A stretch of DNA of 12,363 bases, taken from positions 1 to 12,363 of the forward strand of contig CAJQNX010000079.1 of the NCBI GenBank assembly GCA_905479795.1. Reading direction: 5' to 3'. This document shows positions 6,776-12,363 of this stretch, piece by piece. Within the stretch, counting starts at the first letter, position 1; each line of letters opens with the position of its first letter. The position numbers and the translations under genes are program-made. The notes under the pieces were generated by a model. It had not been told where the DNA came from and searched no databases. It saw only the letters and a list, made by a program, of their open reading frames with translations. The DNA is from an uncultured Candidatus Midichloriaceae bacterium (GTDB taxonomy: Bacteria > Pseudomonadota > Alphaproteobacteria > Rickettsiales > Midichloriaceae).

Positions 6776-7585
6776 TCATTGCCTAAAAGTTCTGATATTC
6801 TCAGGCACAGGGTCATTCATCATTGATCTATAAGGATTAATATCTACCCCTCCTCTTCTTGTATATCTTCCATAAACTTGCAAATCATTAGGCTGACAAT
6901 TTTTATATATCTCCATGTATATTTTTTCTATACATTGTTCATGAAATTCATTCAAATGTCTCAAAGAAAGAATATAATGCAGAAGACTAAATCGATTAAT
7001 TTTGGGTCCTGAATAGGTAACTATCAATGTCCCCCAATCTGGCTGAAGCGTTACAGGACAATTAGACTTTAATAAATTGCTATATATTTGCTCATTTTTA
7101 ACAGTAATGCCATGAATAGTTCCTATAGATGGATCGCTAAAATCTTCATTATAAAAGCCATCAATGATCTCACCTTCTGGTAAAAAGGAATCCATTTTTT
7201 TATTTACATCTATCAATTTTACCAATACGTGCGTCATTAATTTATTTGACAAATCATGCTCAATAACATCTTTTACGTGTTCTGCAGAATCAAAAACAGT
7301 GCCATTAAATGAATTCAAGTATAATTTTAAGGATTTGGACTCCACTAAACATACCGAATCACATGGATATATTATTTCTGCAACTGCAACTTCTGGCTTT
7401 CCATTTGATGCTAACCAGGAAAGCTCATAGGCGTTTAAAATATCATAGCCATAAAAAGGTGGAGTTTTTTTATTAATTCCAATTTCTCGTCTCTTTATTG
7501 CTCTTTCAATAGGAAATATTAATGAATTATCATATTGATCTGCGTAAATAGATTTTTCCCCAAGCGGTGATGAATTAATTGTCAT
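6776..7585 (-). CDS. queF: NADPH-dependent 7-cyano-7-deazaguanine reductase QueF, long (type II) form
   Basis: QueF reduces the nitrile of preQ0 to the aminomethyl group of preQ1 using NADPH, the last free-base step of queuosine synthesis. This is the long two-fold form (269 residues; E. coli QueF is similar). It carries the substrate motif V-E-S-K-S-L-K at 81-87 and NCPVTLQPDWG at 175-185, with nucleophile C176 and acid D183. H215-E216 in EFHEQ lies at the same distance from the cysteine as H229-E230 does from C190 in E. coli. YGRYTRRGGVDINP follows near 238-251. A GTG at 7600 is in frame, but AGGT sits 7 bases before the ATG at 7585, so I use the latter. It follows the queC stop by 4 bases. 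A C-terminal TGA precedes yraN by 13 bases. Confidence 0.95.
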   Translation of the reverse strand: MTINSSPLGEKSIYADQYDNSLIFPIERAIKRREIGINKKTPPFYGYDILNAYELSWLASNGKPEVAVAEIIYPCDSVCLVESKSLKLYLNSFNGTVFDSAEHVKDVIEHDLSNKLMTHVLVKLIDVNKKMDSFLPEGEIIDGFYNEDFSDPSIGTIHGITVKNEQIYSNLLKSNCPVTLQPDWGTLIVTYSGPKINRFSLLHYILSLRHLNEFHEQCIEKIYMEIYKNCQPNDLQVYGRYTRRGGVDINPYRSMMNDPVPENIRTFRQ

Positions 7586-7589
7586 AATA

Positions 7590-8279
7590 TTAACCTGCAC
7601 TATATATTATTGGATCATCCATTCCCACACTTTTAAATGCATTTAGCCTTAAAGTACATGCATCGCACGCACCACAAGCATGGCCGTCTTTAGACGGACT
7701 ATAACATGAAAAAGTATTTGAATAATCCACACCCAACCTCAATCCTTCTTGAATAATTTGAGTTTTATTGAGTTGCATAAGAGGAGTATGAATTGTCATT
7801 TTCTCTCCTTGCACAGCCCTTGATAAAGCTAAATTTGCCAATACATTATATGCTTCTATATAAGCAGGTCTACAATCAGGATATCCACTGTAATCAAGTA
7901 TATTTGCACCAATAAATATATCATTCGCTGGCAAGACTTCAGCATACGCTAAGGCATAGGACAAAAATATAGTATTTCTAGCAGGCACATATGTCACTGG
8001 TATGCCACTAAGAATCTCCTCTTCAGTTCTATGTTTTGGCACATCGATATCACTAGTAATTGCAGATTTACCAAAAATCTTTAAATCTATTTTCACAATC
8101 ATGTGCTTGGCTTCTGGAGCTAATACTTCTTTGACCTTTTTTGCAAATTCTAATTCAATCAGTTGCTTTTGACCATAATCAAAACTTATGCAACAGGGAT
8201 TATATCCCTTTTCTTTAACGATAGCAAGTGTGGTAGAAGAATCCAACCCACCGCTTAGTAGTACAATAGCGTTTCTCAT
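7590..8279 (-). CDS. queC: 7-cyano-7-deazaguanine (preQ0) synthase QueC
   Basis: QueC converts CDG to preQ0 with ammonia and ATP. The product is 229 residues. The PP-loop SGGLDSS is at 9-15, then FDYGQKQ at 33-39, VPARNTIFLSYA at 98-109 and GYPDCRP at 132-138. The C-terminal zinc site has C192, C202, C205 and C208 in the block SCYSPSKDGHACGACDAC. Its ATG overlaps the pgk stop as ATGA, a 4-base overlap typical of translational coupling. queF follows 4 bases after the stop with its ribosome binding site inside the last queC codons. Confidence 0.96.
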   Translation of the reverse strand: MRNAIVLLSGGLDSSTTLAIVKEKGYNPCCISFDYGQKQLIELEFAKKVKEVLAPEAKHMIVKIDLKIFGKSAITSDIDVPKHRTEEEILSGIPVTYVPARNTIFLSYALAYAEVLPANDIFIGANILDYSGYPDCRPAYIEAYNVLANLALSRAVQGEKMTIHTPLMQLNKTQIIQEGLRLGVDYSNTFSCYSPSKDGHACGACDACTLRLNAFKSVGMDDPIIYSAG

Positions 8280-9469
8280 ATTTTTTTGCTTTTTAAATTT
8301 TTAAATCCTATTAAATCCCCTTTTTCAAGCAATTCTAAAAAAGCTCCACCTCCAGTCGAAATATACGAAAAACAATCTTGCAATCCCGATAGCTTAGCAG
8401 CCGCCACAGCATCACCACCCCCTACAACACTAACTATATTATTTTTTTGAGTATAGTACGCTATAGCCCTTGCAATATGCAAGCTACTAACAGCAAATTG
8501 TTGTTCCTCATAAAATCCTATTGGTCCATTCCATATTACAGCTTTTGAATTTTCAATAGTGTCACATAAATTTTGACAACTATTCAATCCAATATCCAGC
8601 ATACAATCTCTACTTGATATATCATTTATATCTTTAACAAATATCTTATTATCAGCATTTTTTCCTATAAAATCGTTAGGAAGTATTATTTTTTCTTTAT
8701 ATTTTTCATATATATTTTTAGCATCTTCAACATAGTCCGCTTCATAAAACGAAGTTCCTATTTCATATCCTAATGCTTTCAAAAAATTATTTACCATAGC
8801 GCCTGCAATAAATATTTTGTCCACTTTATTAGCAAGATGCTCTAGTATTTGAATCTTTGTTGAAATTTTTTTACCACCTATAATTAATATCTGCGGCTTG
8901 GTATTTTTACTAAATACATGATTTAAATTTTCCAATTCATTTACAAGCAGCAACCCAGCGTACGAAGGAAGAAATTGCGTTATAGCATCTATAGATGCAT
9001 GCTTTCTATGGCAACATGAAAAAGCATCATTTACGTAAATATCTGCATATTGACTTAATTTTTGAGCAAATTGATTATCATTTATTTGCTCACCTTGATG
9101 AAACCTTAGATTTTCTAATAATATTACTTCCCCAATTTGTAATTTATCAACACGAGTCAAACTATCTGCTGATAGTATATCCTCTATAAATACTACTTTA
9201 ACCTTTAAATATTCTTCTAAGTATGGAATTAAATTTTTTAAAGATAGTTCTTCTTTATATTTTCCATTAGGTCTTCCAAAGTGGCTTGCTAAAATCACCT
9301 TTGCATTTTTTTGTAATAAAAATTTAACCGTGGAAGCAATGTTACTAATTCTAGTATCATCTAATAAAACTTGATTACCATCAAATGGAACATTTAAATC
9401 ACATCGTAAAAAAACCTTTTGATTATTTAGGTTAATATCATTTATATTTTTCAAGTTGATTATATCCAT
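8276..9469 (-). CDS. pgk: Phosphoglycerate kinase
   Basis: Pgk interconverts 1,3-bisphosphoglycerate and 3-phosphoglycerate with ADP/ATP. The product is 397 residues, normal for bacteria. The N-terminal domain has RCDLNVPFDG at 22-31, SHFGRP at 62-67, ENLRFHQGE at 119-127 and DAFSCCHRKHAS at 148-159, the basic patch for the phosphoglycerate. The C-terminal domain has GGKKISTK at 198-205 (usually GGAKVxxK), VIWNGPIGFYE at 311-321, VVGGGD at 348-353 and STGGGAFLELLEKG at 371-384. The Ala-to-Lys change at residue 200 lies where the family contacts the adenine ring. The gene lies 13 bases after gap and overlaps queC by 4 bases. Confidence 0.97.
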   Translation of the reverse strand: MDIINLKNINDINLNNQKVFLRCDLNVPFDGNQVLLDDTRISNIASTVKFLLQKNAKVILASHFGRPNGKYKEELSLKNLIPYLEEYLKVKVVFIEDILSADSLTRVDKLQIGEVILLENLRFHQGEQINDNQFAQKLSQYADIYVNDAFSCCHRKHASIDAITQFLPSYAGLLLVNELENLNHVFSKNTKPQILIIGGKKISTKIQILEHLANKVDKIFIAGAMVNNFLKALGYEIGTSFYEADYVEDAKNIYEKYKEKIILPNDFIGKNADNKIFVKDINDISSRDCMLDIGLNSCQNLCDTIENSKAVIWNGPIGFYEEQQFAVSSLHIARAIAYYTQKNNIVSVVGGGDAVAAAKLSGLQDCFSYISTGGGAFLELLEKGDLIGFKNLKSKKI

Positions 9470-9482
9470 ATTTAATTACACT

Positions 9483-10493
9483 TTAACTTTTAGCCATTAA
9501 ATTTGCAATTTCAAGCATTCTACATGAAAATGCCCATTCGTTGTCATACCAAGCTACCACCCTACAAAAATTTTTATTTATCACTTTTGTTTCGCCAACA
9601 TCAAAGATTGCACTAGCGGTTGTATGATTGAAATCAATTGAAACAAGTTCATCCTCAGCAACTTCAACAATCCCCTTATAATTCCCTTTTGAATTTTGTC
9701 TCATAATCTCATTTATTTCTATACTAGATGTATCTTTATTCGAAATAAAACTTAAATCAATCATTGAAACGTTTGGGGTTGGCACTCTCACCGCCGCCCC
9801 ATCTAATTTACCTTTTAAATTTGGAAGAATTAACCCTATTGATTTCGCAGCTCCAGTAGTAGTTGGGATAATTGACATTGCCGCTGCCCTAGCTCTTCTT
9901 AAATCTTTATGCCCACCATCAATTATTCTCTGATCATTGGTATATGAATGAATAGTGGTCATGAAGCCACTTTTAATTCCAAAATTTTCATCAAGAATTT
10001 TTGCAATAGGTGCTAAACAATTTGTTGTGCATGAACCAATTGAAACAACTCTATCTTCTGAAGAAAGTTTATCATGATTAACTCCTAAAACCACCATATT
10101 ATCAGCGTCTTTACAAGGTGCTGAAACTAAAACTTTTTTTGCACCCCTCTCTATATGTCTTAACGATAATTCCTTACTATTAAAATTACCGGTGCATTCT
10201 AGAATTAAATCTACATTATAATCTTTCCAATTAATATTTTTTATATCCCTTTCTTTTATTATATCTATTGATTGTCCTTTTATAAAAATTTTATCATCTT
10301 CTATTTTATCAATAGCATTAAAAGTTCCATGTATAGAATCATATTTCAACAAATGAAGCTTTGATTTAATATTAGATTCTCCAAGATTTATCGCTACTAA
10401 ATTTATGTTCTCATATTCCTTTTCAAAAAACCTTCTAAAAATATTCTTTCCTATTCTACCGATTCCGTTAATCGCAATATTAATTTTAGCCAT
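9483..10493 (-). CDS. gap: Glyceraldehyde-3-phosphate dehydrogenase, type I
   Basis: GAPDH interconverts glyceraldehyde 3-phosphate and 1,3-bisphosphoglycerate with NAD(P). The product is 336 residues, normal length. The Rossmann motif is NGIGRIG at 9-15, the catalytic block is SCTTNCLAP at 154-162 with C155, H182 is in TIHSYTNDQ, and RARAAAMSIIPTTTGAAK at 200-217, RVPTPNVS at 236-243 and WYDNEW at 315-320 follow. The residue after the second strand, normally aspartate in VAIND and the mark of NAD specificity, is leucine here (VAINLGESN at 33-41). NADP use or relaxed specificity is therefore possible. It is the first gene of the six-gene leftward unit and is divergent from addA. No clear Shine-Dalgarno. 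Confidence 0.96.
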   Translation of the reverse strand: MAKINIAINGIGRIGKNIFRRFFEKEYENINLVAINLGESNIKSKLHLLKYDSIHGTFNAIDKIEDDKIFIKGQSIDIIKERDIKNINWKDYNVDLILECTGNFNSKELSLRHIERGAKKVLVSAPCKDADNMVVLGVNHDKLSSEDRVVSIGSCTTNCLAPIAKILDENFGIKSGFMTTIHSYTNDQRIIDGGHKDLRRARAAAMSIIPTTTGAAKSIGLILPNLKGKLDGAAVRVPTPNVSMIDLSFISNKDTSSIEINEIMRQNSKGNYKGIVEVAEDELVSIDFNHTTASAIFDVGETKVINKNFCRVVAWYDNEWAFSCRMLEIANLMAKS

Positions 10494-10582
10494 TTAATAT
10501 CGTTTATTTATTTTACGCTTGATAATTTAAATGCTAACTTCAGTTATTGCAAGCATACATTTTATTAATTGAAGCAAAGTAG
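10494..10582. promoter_or_regulatory. Divergent gap/addA intergenic region with a palindrome
   Basis: This 89-base region must hold the start signals for both the leftward gap operon and the rightward addA. It contains TAACT-TC-AGTTA at 10535-10546, a 5-base inverted repeat with a 2-base centre. The palindrome falls in the spacer of the proposed gap promoter and could be an operator. For addA I see only a weak TTGATA at 10519-10524 without a convincing -10 box. Confidence 0.4.
10524..10552 (-). promoter_or_regulatory. Proposed promoter of the gap-pgk-queC-queF-yraN-murD unit
   Basis: On the minus strand TTGCAA (10552-10547, 4 of 6 to -35) is followed after 17 bases by TAAATT (10529-10524, 4 of 6 to -10). 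The transcript would start near 10517, about 24 bases before the gap ATG. The palindrome at 10535-10546 lies in the spacer. Confidence 0.35.
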
Positions 10583-12363
10583 ATGAATCAAGACATTATT
10601 AATTCCATAATTATACAAAGAAAAGCATCCGATCCTAGAAATAACGTATATCTCAGCGCATCAGCAGGTATTGGAAAAACCAAAACTTTAATAGATAGAA
10701 TATTACGATTACTTTTAGAAGGTGAGCGAATTGAGAATATATTATGTATTACATTCACAAATGCTGCCACCGGGGAAATGCTAAATAGATTAAAAGAGGA
10801 ATTAAAGAAATGGCATGTATCTAGCGATGAAGAGCTCAAAAAGCATATTAAAAACATGTTTGAACTAGACATAAATAAATCCCACATATTAAAGGCAAAA
10901 GAACTCTACAACACATATTTAAATAATTTTGATAAGGTTAGAATACAGACTTTGCATTCATTATGCGTTGATGTCTTAAATCAATTGCAATTTATACAAG
11001 AAGATAAGTTAGAAAATGTTAAAATCATTGATGATTACAATAGGAAAAGATTAATTGAAATTGCGCTGGAAAATGCAATTAATCTATCTAAAACAAAGCC
11101 CGAACTTAATTTCTCCATTACTATTCTAGCTAAAAAATATGACTATTACACTCTATTGCAGTTAATAAGTAATATTATTTCTCAGAAGCAAAAAATTTAT
11201 CAATTCATAAATTCACAACATTCAATATTGGATTTAATCAATGAACAATATGAATTTTATAATAGTAAAAGAAGTGCACCAAACAGTAATTTATTTGACG
11301 AATTTATTACAAAAATTCCTCAAAAATTTAAAAATTTAATCATAGCAAATCAGCATGAAAGTTATATATGCACAATTCATTTATGGGTTGCTGGGGATAG
11401 ACAATTTCAAATTGATAATTTGACAAAATATTTTGATTGTTTCTTAACAAAAAGTCTGACCCCAAGAAAAAAACTTTTTAATAAGCAATTTAGAGATACT
11501 CATAAAGATTTAATTGAGGAATGTGAAAATGAGCAAATCAGAATTATTGAATTTCTTGAAAAAAAATCCTCTTTTGAGCAAGCCCAATTTATAGAATGCT
11601 TAATCATTATTTTAAATGAAATCATTTTTGAATATGAGAGATTAAAAGGTAAACTTGGGTATTTAGAATACGATGATTTAGTGCTTAAAACTGTAGAAAT
11701 ATTAAATGAAGCTCAAGATTTAGAAATTTTATTATACTCACTTAATTTATCTTTTTCCCATATATTAATTGATGAAGCTCAAGATATAAGCAAAGCACAA
11801 TGGGTTTTGTTACAAAAAATTATCAAAAGCACTTATAATTTTGATTCCTCTATTTTCATTGTTGGGGATTACAAACAATCAATTTATGGATTTCAGGGCG
11901 CCGATCCTGAACATTTTTTGACAATAAATCAATTCTATAAAACAGAATTAAAGAAAATATCTAAATCCTGGGAATATTTAGAGCTAACCCATTCATTTCG
12001 TTCAAAAAAAGAAATATTAGAAGCGGTTGATAAAGTTTTTAATTCCATAGATTTTATTAATAAACTACAGCACATAGCTATAAAAAAGGGAACTGGCGTA
12101 GTTAAAGTGATCGAGCATTCAGTTACACCCAGCAAAGAAGTTAGTGAAAAAAATTGCTGGAAAATTCCTGAAAAAAATGAAGATTTTTTTGATAATAAAT
12201 TATTCAATGCGGAAGAAATAGCAAATTTCATATCACATTTACTAAATCGCAATTATGCAAATTACAAATTAGAGCATAAAGATATAATGGTATTATTTAG
12301 AAAAAGATGTGAAAAAATGAAGCATCTTATTCAAATTTTAAAACAAAACAACATTCCCGTATC
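10583..12363 (+). CDS. addA: AddA helicase-nuclease subunit, N-terminal 593 residues (cut by window edge)
   Basis: AddA is the UvrD-type helicase and nuclease subunit of the AddAB complex, which resects double-strand breaks for RecA. The frame is open from the ATG at 10583 to the right edge with no stop. The opening RKASDPRNNVYLSASAG matches the alphaproteobacterial AddA start (QxxASDP...SANAGSGKT). Motifs are Walker A SAGIGKT at 27-33, ILCITFTNAATGEM at 53-66, TLHSLC at 123-128, Walker B LIDEAQD at 395-401, VGDYKQSIYGFQGADP at 427-442 and THSFRS at 469-474. Walker A has Ile where Thr or Ser is common. The C-terminal nuclease domain lies beyond the edge. The usual upstream partner addB is not adjacent; gap is. 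The start has no strong Shine-Dalgarno. Confidence 0.9.
   Translation, partial: MNQDIINSIIIQRKASDPRNNVYLSASAGIGKTKTLIDRILRLLLEGERIENILCITFTNAATGEMLNRLKEELKKWHVSSDEELKKHIKNMFELDINKSHILKAKELYNTYLNNFDKVRIQTLHSLCVDVLNQLQFIQEDKLENVKIIDDYNRKRLIEIALENAINLSKTKPELNFSITILAKKYDYYTLLQLISNIISQKQKIYQFINSQHSILDLINEQYEFYNSKRSAPNSNLFDEFITKIPQKFKNLIIANQHESYICTIHLWVAGDRQFQIDNLTKYFDCFLTKSLTPRKKLFNKQFRDTHKDLIEECENEQIRIIEFLEKKSSFEQAQFIECLIIILNEIIFEYERLKGKLGYLEYDDLVLKTVEILNEAQDLEILLYSLNLSFSHILIDEAQDISKAQWVLLQKIIKSTYNFDSSIFIVGDYKQSIYGFQGADPEHFLTINQFYKTELKKISKSWEYLELTHSFRSKKEILEAVDKVFNSIDFINKLQHIAIKKGTGVVKVIEHSVTPSKEVSEKNCWKIPEKNEDFFDNKLFNAEEIANFISHLLNRNYANYKLEHKDIMVLFRKRCEKMKHLIQILKQNNIPV

Noticed and set aside
7164..7430. 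Plus-strand open frame antisense to queF
   Set aside because: It is a shadow of a well-supported gene and its translation shows no domain-like pattern.
8995..9189. Plus-strand open frame antisense to pgk
   Set aside because: Lies wholly within pgk, with no ribosome site or recognisable motif.
10588..10887. Minus-strand open frame within the start of addA
   Set aside because: addA motifs on the plus strand are clear; this frame has serine- and phenylalanine-rich shadow composition.
11935..12252. Minus-strand open frame within addA
   Set aside because: It is antisense to conserved helicase motif IV and following sequence, without features of its own.

Overview
This window is ordinary but well-packed bacterial chromosome, strongly AT-rich by eye, with short intergenic gaps and many overlapping or near-touching genes. 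The gene content points to a reduced-genome, probably host-associated alphaproteobacterium in the Rickettsiales/Holosporales sphere. The pointers are an alphaproteobacterial-type AddA helicase, an alphaproteobacterial-type RibA with a non-catalytic N-terminal region, and a divergent tlpA/lptM pair. Rickettsia itself lacks gap and pgk as far as I know, so a lineage outside Rickettsiaceae fits better. The taxonomic call is inference. The cell is Gram-negative: it has an LptM-like lipoprotein and the peptidoglycan ligase MurD.

Layout. (1) Positions 1-1842 hold a leftward unit transcribed lptM-like lipoprotein, ribA (GTP cyclohydrolase II), a YgiW/YdeI-type periplasmic OB-fold protein, and truB, which is cut by the window edge. 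(2) Positions 1880-3624 hold a rightward unit: a TlpA-like thioredoxin, dut (dUTPase) and queE. (3) Positions 3812-4984 hold one rightward gene for a divergent dicarboxylate/amino-acid symporter, behind a recognisable promoter. (4) Positions 5003-10493 hold a leftward six-gene unit transcribed gap, pgk, queC, queF, yraN, murD. Its junctions range from a 4-bp overlap to 13-bp gaps, so it looks like a single operon. (5) From 10583 to the right edge is the first 593 codons of addA, divergent from gap.

How the genes work together. QueE, QueC and QueF convert CPH4 to CDG, then preQ0, then preQ1, for queuosine in tRNA. They sit in two transcription units, and QueC is translationally coupled to phosphoglycerate kinase. 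Gap and Pgk handle lower glycolysis or gluconeogenesis. RibA uses GTP for riboflavin and Dut controls dUTP. MurD and LptM serve the envelope, TlpA-like protein and the YgiW-type protein act in the periplasm, and AddA acts in recombinational repair.

I found no mobile element, CRISPR array, tRNA/rRNA, defence system or clearly novel system. The best leads are small. murD has no AUG/GUG/UUG start upstream of its Rossmann motif and appears to start at AUA. The symporter has changed cation and substrate residues. Gap and Pgk show substitutions at cofactor-contact positions. No stretch over 300 bases is without a gene.
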